Source: Nocardia arthritidis NBRC 100137 (GTDB lineage Bacteria; Actinomycetota; Actinomycetes; Mycobacteriales; Mycobacteriaceae). From it: a DNA stretch of 44,754 nucleotides. The stretch lies in the NCBI RefSeq assembly GCF_001612765.1, contig NZ_BDBB01000054.1, positions 1 through 44,754 on the forward strand, given 5' to 3'. Made by a program: the position numbers and the translations under genes. Shown here piece after piece: positions 31,633 through 39,000 of the stretch (its first letter is position 1; every line of letters starts with the position of its first letter). The notes beneath the pieces are model-generated. The model was given only the letters and a program-made list of their open reading frames with translations. It had not been told where the DNA came from and made no database searches.

Positions 31633-34124
31633 CTACGCGATCGCCGCGTTTGCCTCGGGTGTTCCGGTGTGGGCGGGTTTCGGTGTGGGGAGGCGGAGTC
31701 GTTTCAGAGCGAGGGCGTTGACGGCGACGATGAGGCTGGATCCGGACATGGACAGGGCGGCGATCTCCGGGCGAAGCATCAGGCCGAAAGCGGGTTCGAA
31801 GACGCCGGCAGCGATGGGCAGGGCGATGGTGTTGTAGCCGATGGCCCAGGCCAGATTCTGGCGCATTTTGCCCAGTGTGCCGCGGCCGATGCGCAGGGCG
31901 GTGGGCACGTCGAGCGGGTCGGAGCGCATGAGCACGACATCGGCGGTTTCGATGGCGACGTCGGTGCCGGCGCCGATCGCGATGCCCAGATCGGCCTGGG
32001 CCAGGGCGGGCGCGTCGTTGACGCCGTCGCCGACCATGGCGACCTGGCGGCCGCTGCGTTGTAGTTCGGCGATCTCGGCGGCTTTGTCGCCGGGCAGTAC
32101 TTCGGCGATGACGGTGTCGATGCCGAGCCGCTCGGCGATGCGCCTGGCGGTGGCTTCGTTGTCGCCGGTGAGCATGACCACCTCGACGCCGAGATCATGC
32201 AGCGCGGCGACGGCCGCGGGTGAGGTTTCGCGGGGCGCATCGGCGATGCTGATGACCGCTGCGGCCTTGCCGTCCACGGCGGCGATCACCGCGGTGCGTC
32301 CGGTGGCGGCCAGTTCGTCGCGGCGGGCGGCCAGCGCGCCGAGGTCGATGCCCTCTTTCTCGGCCAGCCGCCGGTTGCCGACGACGACACGGCGCCCTCT
32401 ACCTCGGCGATAGCGCCGTGGCCTGGAACGTTCTCGAACTCTTTTGCCCGAACTCGGCTCACGTTCAGGGTTTCCGCGTGCCGGACGACGGCTTGGGCGA
32501 GGGAGTGTTCGGATTCGCGTTCCACTGCGGCGACCAGGCGCAGCACCTCGGCTTCGCCGATGCCGTCGGTGATGACATCGGTGACCTCGGGCTCGCCCTT
32601 GGTGAGAGTTCCGGTCTTGTCCATCACCACCACCTGGATGCGGGCCGAGGTCTCGAGCGCCATCGCGTTCTTGAACAGCACACCGCGTTTGGCGCCGAGC
32701 CCGGTGCCGACCATGATCGCGGTAGGTGTGGCCAGCCCGAGGGCGTCGGGGCAGGTGATGACCACGACGGTGATGGCGAAAAGGATCGCTGCGGAGAACG
32801 GACGGTCGGACAACAGCAGCCAGGCTGCGAGCGTGCCGCCACCGCCGACCAGGGCGACGAGCACCAGCCAGAACGCTGCCTTGTCGGCCAGGCGCTGGCC
32901 GGGGGCCTTCGAATTCTGAGCTTCCTGAACAAGTTTCACGATCTGTGCCAGCGCGGTGTCCGCGCCGACTCTGGTAGCGCGCACCCGCAGGGTGCCGTTG
33001 GCGTTGATGGTGGCGCCGATGACCGTCGAGCCGGGGGCTTTGTGCACCGGCAGGCTCTCGCCGGTGACCATGGATTCGTCGACCTCGCTGTCACCGTCCT
33101 CCACGACCCCGTCGACGGCGATCTTCCCGCCCGGACGCACCAGCAGCAGATCACCGACCACGACCTCGGCGGTGGGGATCTCGACGGGTTCGCCGTCGCG
33201 CAGCACCAGCGCTTTCGGTGGCGCGAGGTCGAGCAGGGTGCGGACGGCGTCGTTGGCGCCGCCGCGGGCGCGCATCTCGAACCAGTGCCCGAGCAGCACG
33301 AACGCGGCCAGCACGGTGGCGGCCTCGTAGAACACTTCGCCGCCACCGGTCAACGTGATCACGAGCGAGTACAGCCAACCGGAGCCGATCGCGACCGCGA
33401 CCAGCACCATCATGTCCAGCGTGCGGGCCCGCAATGCCCGCACAGCCCCATCGAAGAATATCCACGACGAGTAGAAGATGACCGGCAGGCTCAGCAACAA
33501 CGCCCAGATGTCTTCACGCAGACCGAACGGCACCGAAACGTGCAGCCCCAGCACGTCGCGGCCGATCGGCGACCAGATCACGATCGGGATCGAGAACAAC
33601 AACGCGACCAGGAACCGGTTGCGCATGTCGGCCACCATGGATGCCATCGACATTCCCGCATGCCCGCCGTGGCCCATCGCCTCGTGCGGTGAACGCAGGT
33701 CTCCGGCACCGGCCGGGTGCTCGGTGTGAGCAAGGGCCGCCATAGTGTGGCCGACCTCGTCGATTGGCTCCGCAGTTGCCAGCTGACCAGCATGTCCGGC
33801 GTGGATGTGGTGCGCGTCGTCGGTGGGTGGGTCCGGCTCGGTCAGCGGGTCGCAGATGTGGGCGGGCACCGACCGACCGGCGCAGTGGTAGCCGCATTCG
33901 ATCACCCAGTCCCGCAGCGCCGCAATTGTGGTCTGTGTCTGGTCGTAGACCACGATGGCGGTCTGCGCCACCGGGTTGACCTCGACTCGATGTACGCCGG
34001 GGCGGCGGGCGAGCCGGGCGACGACAACGTTCTGCTCCGAGGCGAACAGCAAGCCTCGCACATCGAGCACGGCGGTGGCACGTTCCTTCGGTGTGTGTAG
34101 ATGGGTATCGGGATGGGGTGCCAC
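31633..34124 (-). pseudogene. Copper-type P1B-ATPase, interrupted by one frameshift
   Basis: GTG 34122-34124 has GGAGGAG seven bases upstream. The N-terminal part has a degenerate HMA-like fold (DVRGLLFASEQNVVVARLARRPG) without CxxC, then a His/Met-rich stretch (DDAHHIHAGHAG, HEAMGHGGHAGMSM). The actuator has TGES, the membrane metal site is CPD (ITCPDALGLATP), phosphorylation is DKTGT, and the nucleotide domain has ESEHSLAQ (HS where HP is usual). After AIAEVEG the frame shifts by one base near 32390-32405; a missing C restores VVVGNRRLAEKEGIDLGALAARRDELAATGRTAVI. The second part continues with TGDN and GDGVNDAPAL. It is either a real mutation or a sequencing error; if an error, the protein has about 830 residues. 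Confidence 0.85.
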
Positions 34125-34128
34125 GGGA

Positions 34129-34590
34129 TCACTCCTCCAAAGGCCGTAGTCGACGGTATTGGTTGCGGGACAGTGTTTCGGTGCGGGATGGGCGTGCGGA
34201 GCGGGCCACGACCGCCAGACCGGCCACGACGATGACGTCGCCGATCACGCCGACGAGGGTGAGCGGCTCATCGAGCACCACCACCCCGAGGACCACACCG
34301 ACAACGGGAACCAGCAGCGTCCACGCCGTGACCGCGGTGAGCGAGGCCCGGCACACGCGATCGTGGTGGGCGGTCCCCGCACCGCCCACGCGCTTCCCGC
34401 CAGCACGGTGCCACCGAGCACGAACTGCCAGGCGCCCAACGCCAGCAAATCGATGCCGGACAACCGTCGCGCCAGCAGGACGCCCACCGCGATGCCGAAC
34501 GCCGCCAACACCGCCAGATCAGCGCCACGACCACCACCCGACGGCGCCGCGACGATCACCAGACCACCGAATCGACCAACGTTGACATGA
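34129..34590 (-). pseudogene. EamA/DMT-family transporter remnant
   Basis: One frame reads GLVIVAAPSGGGRGADLAVLAAFGIAVGVLLARRLSGIDLLALGAWQFVLGGTVLAGSAWAV. A second frame reads ASLTAVTAWTLLVPVVGVVLGVVVLDEPLTLVGVIGDVIVVAGLAVVARSARP. These are the two halves of a second EamA repeat. About 30 codons between them are missing and the frame changes. The first EamA repeat is absent. The last codons (LEE, stop) overlap the ribosome-binding region of the P-type ATPase, five bases before its GTG. Confidence 0.75.
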
Positions 34591-34876
34591 GCAGTCGACC
34601 ATGATCAATGGGTGGGCTCGGCCACAGTCCGACGCCGCAGGTGTCGTGTCCGATGCCGAGGTAAGGGGATCGAATCGCTGGCAGCGCTGGGTCATCGGAA
34701 GCCACTCCACGCACGGCCGGGAGCTCATCGAATGGTGAGAGCTTCCGGCTAAGCGCCGCGAGCGGTGGTGTCGTCGCCGTCTCCCACGCCAAACTCCTCA
34801 TTGCCGGAGGGTTGGAGGGGGGTGGTCTGCGCCGGGCGGACTGTCATGGCACCCTCCGAGTAGTACTCGGCCCTTA

Positions 34877-35170
34877 CTACCGGTCGCCGCCGCTCTTCGT
34901 ACCCGGTCCGGAACCGATGCCGCCGCGCAATGTAGCCAATCGCTGGTGGTATTCGTCGGCATCGATCTCACCGCGGGCGAATCGCTCGGCCAGCACCTGC
35001 TCGGCACTCGGGCGCACGATCGGCGCGCCGCCGACCGGCGCGGACGGCTGGGCCAGGTACCGGACCGTCAGAATCACCCCGGCGATCACCAGCGCCCAGA
35101 ACAACACCATCCCGACCGTCATGAGCCCGTAACCCCACCCGCTCATCCCGTCGCCATACCAGAACATCAT
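34877..35170 (-). CDS. SHOCT-domain membrane protein
   Basis: The protein has 97 residues, with GAGGAGTGCACG before ATG 35168-35170. MMFWYGDGMSGWGYG leads into one membrane helix (LMTVGMVLFWALVIAGVILTVRYL), then a SHOCT domain (AEQVLAERFARGEIDADEYHQRLATLRGG). The Met/Trp/Gly N-terminus ahead of the helix is typical of SHOCT proteins found beside copper and other metal ATPases in actinobacteria. The function is unknown; it may be a membrane partner of metal export. The tail is SGPGTKSGGDR. Confidence 0.8.
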   Translation of the reverse strand: MMFWYGDGMSGWGYGLMTVGMVLFWALVIAGVILTVRYLAQPSAPVGGAPIVRPSAEQVLAERFARGEIDADEYHQRLATLRGGIGSGPGTKSGGDR

Positions 35171-35856
35171 CGTGCACTCCTCGATCGATACGAACTCACC
35201 GCTGTCGTCGCGACATCCCCCATCCCGCTGTCGTGTCGGCCGGAGCGAGCGCTCCGTACTCCCTACGGTCCGCGTCGCCGAGCGCGGCCGGTAGAGACCA
35301 GGTGCCCTTCCGGCGCATCCGAAGGTCCCTACCCCAGGCCGGTATCACCGAGCGGACTTCATGCATTCGCTGCCGCCCGCTGCCACTGCAGGCGCGAGCT
35401 CGGCAAACAGGGAACGGATGCGAGCGCTTGCGACTGTCGACCCGGCCGGCGCAATGCGCCGACAACACCGAATCCGAGACTCCACCGCCGAACCGCGCCG
35501 CCGCTCCTCACACCGCAAACACCATCTGCCTGGTCGACGTCTGCGGACGAACAGTCAACGAGCACTCTTCTCACCGACGAAGATGCTGCCATTCGCCAGC
35601 TACTCACCGGGCGAATGAGCAAGTCCGCCTACCGGATACAGATGCAGGATTTGGCGCGCCGCAACGGGCGAACCTCCCGACCGCCACCCTGATCGACAGA
35701 TACGACGGCCACCACCCGCACAGCCAGCACGATGATCAGCGTTGATCGTGCCATCGACCGCAGCACCTTGTCAGCGACGCATGCCGCGGTCGAACCAGGG
35801 GACGCATCGGTCGTGACACCACCATCGCGCACGGCCCGGGAGCCGCGCCGGGTGTG
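35171..35856. other. Gap upstream of the SHOCT gene, mostly non-coding or decayed
   Basis: Minus-strand promoter of the SHOCT gene lies here, with a TAGGGACCTT motif at 35331-35322. On the plus strand near 35560-35690 a frame reads DEDAAIRQLLTGRMSKSAYRIQMQDLARRN, protein-like and reminiscent of a SHOCT-type tail, but it has no start codon. I regard it as a relic. No other gene is supported. Confidence 0.4.
35322..35331 (-). promoter_or_regulatory. TAGGGACCTT motif, copy 1 (upstream of the SHOCT gene)
   Basis: The minus strand reads GGTAGGGACCTTCGG about 150 bases before the SHOCT start. A second copy of the 10-mer lies upstream of the micropeptide frame. It is like one half of a DosR/DevR box (GGGACTT...); that similarity is weak and unverified. 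Confidence 0.3.
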
Positions 35857-35934
35857 TCACATCGGCTGCCCCATCATCGGGCAACCACCCATCAGGCTGC
35901 ACATCCATTGGCACAACATGTGCATGGGGTTCAT
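35857..35934 (-). CDS. 25-residue Met/Cys-rich micropeptide frame (putative metal-binding)
   Basis: ATG 35932-35934 to TGA 35857-35859. The peptide has 8 Met, 3 Cys and 1 His in 25 residues, in clusters such as MNPMHML and CPMMGQPM, with Cys8, Cys12 and Cys18. AAGGA lies 10 bases upstream. The start codon overlaps the stop of a 33-codon frame (ATGA). The same reading frame stays open 28 codons upstream (IDEKEIDDM) to a TGA at about 36018, with no start codon, so it may be the tail of a decayed longer protein. Thiol and thioether ligands suggest copper(I) binding, and it lies near the copper ATPase and SHOCT gene. No homology could be checked. Confidence 0.45.
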   Translation of the reverse strand: MNPMHMLCQWMCSLMGGCPMMGQPM

Positions 35935-36038
35935 ATCGTCGATTTCCTTCTCGTCGATCGATCCGGCCGCAAGGGCCGGCCCGCAGGGGTTGGACCTGCC
36001 GGTGTCCTCGATGTTGCCTCGTCAATACGCCGCATGGA

Positions 36039-36048
36039 TAGGGACCTT
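36039..36048 (+). promoter_or_regulatory. TAGGGACCTT motif, copy 2 (upstream of the micropeptide frame)
   Basis: GGATAGGGACCTTTAG on the plus strand lies about 105 bases before the micropeptide ATG, in opposite orientation to copy 1. It shares the exact 10-mer TAGGGACCTT. Confidence 0.3.
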
Positions 36049-36346
36049 TAGCGGTCGGATGGAGGTCCTTCGGCGTCGCTGGAGGCGCCCTCGTCCCATC
36101 CTCGGGAACCGGTGTGCGTACCGGATGCCCCAGGGAAGCCGGAGCGCCTATGACCGCCGTGGCGGCGGTCCCGGCGCCGCCACGGACGGCGCTGTGGCCG
36201 TTTGTGCGGTACTGGCCATCGGCAGAATCATGAGACCAACAGCGGCACCCGTTTTCGCGCGCGAAGCGGCACGCCGACATCAACAGACTGCCCGGTAATC
36301 CGACACCTCATATGAGGAACAGCGATGATGACACCAGGAACACGAG

Positions 36347-36451
36347 ATGTCGAACCCCAGCTCAGCACACAACGGGGCCTCGACACCGTCCGCCATCGCG
36401 GAACTCGAGCGGTTCGAAGCCGAAGGTCGTCCGGAACGTGGCACCTTCTGA
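36347..36451 (+). CDS. Small hypothetical ORF (34 residues)
   Basis: ATG 36347 has AGGAACACGAG directly upstream. The sequence begins MSNPSSAHNGAS and ends AIAELERFEAEGRPERGTF. The composition looks natural, with an amphipathic acidic helix. I do not recognise it. It lies 96 bases before the integrase gene and could be a regulator peptide or a truncated relic. The rest of 35935-36546 holds motif copy 2 and a palindrome CTCATATGAG (36308-36317), nothing more. Confidence 0.3.
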   Translation: MSNPSSAHNGASTPSAIAELERFEAEGRPERGTF

Positions 36452-36488
36452 TCGTGGGCATGCCCGCGGGTGTCGTAGGCTGATTTCT

Positions 36489-36509
36489 CGCGCCGGACGT
36501 TCCGGCGCG
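36489..36509. promoter_or_regulatory. 21-bp palindrome upstream of the integrase
   Basis: CGCGCCGGA and TCCGGCGCG are perfect arms around CGT, 37 bases before the integrase ATG. It could be an operator, a core recombination site arm or an RNA hairpin. Confidence 0.45.
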
Positions 36510-36546
36510 GACAGCCGAACACCGATATGAACGCGGGAGCCGAGCC

Positions 36547-37752
36547 ATGGACGATCGTTCCAGCGTGGTCGCGGTTCCCGAGTCGGTGCGCACCGAGTTG
36601 CGCCGTGGTGTGCGCAGCGTACTGGTCGACGCCGCGGCGTTGCGGCTGGTGCGCGATCGCTTCGACGACGACCAAGCCGGTTCGCTGCGCCGCTATCTGG
36701 AAGCGTCCCAATCGGCGAACACGTTGCGCGCCTACCGCACCGACTGGGTGGCCTGGTCGGCGTGGTGCACCACCGAGGGCCGCCAGGCACTGCCCGCCGA
36801 CGCGCTGGATGTCGCCGTCTACTTGGCCGCCGCCGCCGACGCACGCCGCGACACCGGCGGATGGGCGTTCAGTCCGGCGACGCTGGAACGCAAGTCGGCC
36901 GCCATCGCCGCGGTGCACGCGGCCAACGGCTTGCCGTCGCCGACGCGGTCGGATGTGGTACGCCTGACGCTGCGCGGTATCCGCCGTACCCGCCGCACAC
37001 AGCCCAAACGCAAACGCCCCGTCTTGCTGCACACCCTCGACCAACTGCTCGGCGGGCTCCCCGAACCGGGCTGGCCCACCGAACCCGCCCGCCGCCGGGA
37101 TGCGCTCGCACTGCTCGTCGGTTTCGCCGGCGCGTTGCGCCGCAGCGAACTGGCCGGTTTGCGCATAGGGGACGTCGAGGTGGGCCTCGACCACACGACC
37201 GGCGAACCTATCCTGCTGATCCGGCTGCCCGCGACGAAGACCGACCCGACCGGCGCCGCGGAGCAGCGCGTGGCCCTCCCGCGCGGCCACCGCCCCGCCA
37301 CCTGCCCGGTCTGCGCCTTCGCCGATTGGTTGCGGCTGCGCGAAAGACACGCCGCCGCAGGGACTGTCGGTGTCCGCGCCTGGCTCGCCGACCTTGCGGC
37401 GCGGTCGGCCGACATCCACCGTTGCCACGGCTTCACCGGCACCACGCTCTCCGACGCGGATCTTCCCCTATTCCCCACCATCACCCGGCACGGTGCCATC
37501 GGAGACCACGCGATGTCCGGACGCGCGGTCGCCGAACTCGTCAAGCGTTATGCCGCCCGCGCCGGGCTCGACCCCGACCTGTTCTCCGGTCATTCGCTGC
37601 GCGCCGGATTCGCCACCCAGGCCGCGCTCGGCGGCGCCAGCGACCGCGAGATCATGCGCCAGGGCCGCTGGTCCAACCCGCGCACCGTCCACGGCTACAT
37701 TCGCACCGCCAACCCGCTGGAGGACAACGCGGTCACCAAGCTCGGATTGTGA
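36547..37752 (+). CDS. Tyrosine recombinase/integrase
   Basis: The protein has 401 residues, with GGAGCCGAGCC before ATG 36547. The N-terminal SAM-like core-binding domain (about 40-150) reads RYLEASQSANTLRAYRTDWVAWSAWC. The catalytic domain has Arg198 (GALRRSELAGL), Lys231 (PATKTDP), His349-x-x-Arg352 (GHSLRAGF), Trp375 where many have His (GRWSNPRT), and nucleophile Tyr384 (VHGYIR). CPVCAFADWL is a Cys pair in the insert. Complete and probably active. No excisionase or tRNA attachment site is visible nearby, so its element is either degraded or ends elsewhere. Confidence 0.9.
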   Translation: MDDRSSVVAVPESVRTELRRGVRSVLVDAAALRLVRDRFDDDQAGSLRRYLEASQSANTLRAYRTDWVAWSAWCTTEGRQALPADALDVAVYLAAAADARRDTGGWAFSPATLERKSAAIAAVHAANGLPSPTRSDVVRLTLRGIRRTRRTQPKRKRPVLLHTLDQLLGGLPEPGWPTEPARRRDALALLVGFAGALRRSELAGLRIGDVEVGLDHTTGEPILLIRLPATKTDPTGAAEQRVALPRGHRPATCPVCAFADWLRLRERHAAAGTVGVRAWLADLAARSADIHRCHGFTGTTLSDADLPLFPTITRHGAIGDHAMSGRAVAELVKRYAARAGLDPDLFSGHSLRAGFATQAALGGASDREIMRQGRWSNPRTVHGYIRTANPLEDNAVTKLGL

Positions 37753-37807
37753 GCTCGGGTAGGCGCATGGCGGCCGAGACATCGCACGGTTTCGCGATGC
37801 GGATACG

Positions 37808-37912
37808 GTGAACACCCCCCACACCGCCCCGCGGACGACGAAGAACATGGTCGAGGGCATGTTCACCGACTTCCGCACCCGGGCGCGAGACACCTTGCGC
37901 GCCACGCGTTGA
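37808..37912 (+). CDS. Small hypothetical ORF (34 residues), doubtful
   Basis: GTG 37808 to TGA 37910-37912. The peptide carries KNMVEGMFTDFRTRARDTLRATR, a plausible amphipathic basic helix. No Shine-Dalgarno is evident. It could equally be chance in GC-rich DNA. It lies just after the integrase. Confidence 0.2.
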   Translation: MNTPHTAPRTTKNMVEGMFTDFRTRARDTLRATR

Positions 37913-38027
37913 AGAAGCCCACTCGGACAAGCGGGCGGTCGGAGGCGTATCTGCCGATCCACGCTTGTCAAGCCCCTCATCACTGGGCAAACTCCACCTC
38001 CACCGCCAGCTACCAAACAGTTACGCT

Positions 38028-38831
38028 TCACCAACTGATGACGCGGTTCTTGCCGCACCTGGTTCTGATCGAAAATCTTGGGCGCAGTTGGTCCTGAATC
38101 GCGACATCACCTGGCGGAGTGCGATTTTTGAGATTTCGAATCGGCATCATTATGTGGCAGGTGCTCGCTCGAATCTCGCGCCGCCCACCGAACAGGGACA
38201 GGACGACGGGCCACACCTCGTCCACCCTGCGCTCGGCAGGATCTTCCGCACCAACGTCGGCGTATCCGATAAGGATCAAAGTCGGCGACAACGAATACCT
38301 CACACCGGACTCGGAGACCCGGCACCGGCGAATGTCCGTGGTCGTCGCGTCGTTGTCCGGTTCGGTGCGATAGCCCGAACTGGTGATGAAGACAGCTAAT
38401 TTGTCGCACTTCAGCCGAGGTGGGAACTCGCGGTATTCGTTCCGCCGGGGCGCTGGCACGGTGGATACGTCATCCCAGCTCGGACGGTGGCCTACATGCT
38501 GAAACCGAAGCAGTGCCATGGGCTCTCGTCCGCCTGGAACGGAAGCTACGCGAGTCCGGTAGCGCCGCCGCATGAGGTCCTGTGCACCGTCGTCGAGATA
38601 GCCGACGCCGACTTCGCTTCCCACCAGCCGGATCTCTATCGAATCCGCCCCCGATACTCCGCCACGCACCGACTCCTGTCCGGTACCGGGATCGGAAACA
38701 ACCCAGCCCAACCGATACCTCGATTCGCGATCGACCGGCACCGGATTTCGTAAACAAACCCAGGCACGCGAGATGGAAGGCGGTGCGTCGAAGCCGGGCG
38801 ACAAGGTCACACCTGGTGTCCAGCTTCCCAA
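38028..38831 (-). CDS. Hypothetical protein in lower-GC DNA
   Basis: An open frame of up to 267 codons. Interior sequence such as VPAPRRNEYREFPPRLKCDKLAVFITSSGYRTEPDND and SLSPTLILIGYADVGAEDPAERRVDEVW looks protein-like, with no repeats. Third positions are clearly less GC-rich than in neighbours (AAA, TTA, ATA, AGG and CGA codons appear), suggesting foreign origin. The start is unresolved: TTG at the far end, GTG at 38741 or GTG at 38669 are possible, none with good spacing. I do not recognise the family. It lies between the integrase and the ice-binding gene. Confidence 0.4.
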   Translation of the reverse strand: MGSWTPGVTLSPGFDAPPSISRAWVCLRNPVPVDRESRYRLGWVVSDPGTGQESVRGGVSGADSIEIRLVGSEVGVGYLDDGAQDLMRRRYRTRVASVPGGREPMALLRFQHVGHRPSWDDVSTVPAPRRNEYREFPPRLKCDKLAVFITSSGYRTEPDNDATTTDIRRCRVSESGVRYSLSPTLILIGYADVGAEDPAERRVDEVWPVVLSLFGGRREIRASTCHIMMPIRNLKNRTPPGDVAIQDQLRPRFSIRTRCGKNRVISW

Positions 38832-38848
38832 TAGCTAACGGCAGAAGC

Positions 38849-38879
38849 CGAAAACGGACAAGACCGGACGAAAACGGAC
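38849..38879 (+). repeat. Direct repeat CGAAAACGGAC upstream of the ice-binding gene
   Basis: CGAAAACGGAC occurs at 38849-38859 and 38869-38879, exactly 20 bases apart (two helical turns), about 120-150 bases before the next start codon. It may be a tandem activator site. Confidence 0.45.
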
Positions 38880-39000
38880 TGCTGATGCATTGTCAAGCGT
38901 CGCCACCAGAGGCTAACTGGAATAAGCGGCATAACGGATTGCCAGGCTTGTGCTGCTGTGTGAGAACCTTTTTCACGTTTTCTGAATAGAAGGTAAGGAA

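Noticed and set aside
32418..33692. Plus-strand frame over the P-type ATPase
   Set aside because: His/Asp/Gln/Gly-rich shadow of the membrane protein; ATPase motifs are on the minus strand.
36347..37752. tRNA gene as attachment site of the integrase
   Set aside because: No cloverleaf-compatible sequence or CCA-adjacent T-loop motif was seen around the gene.
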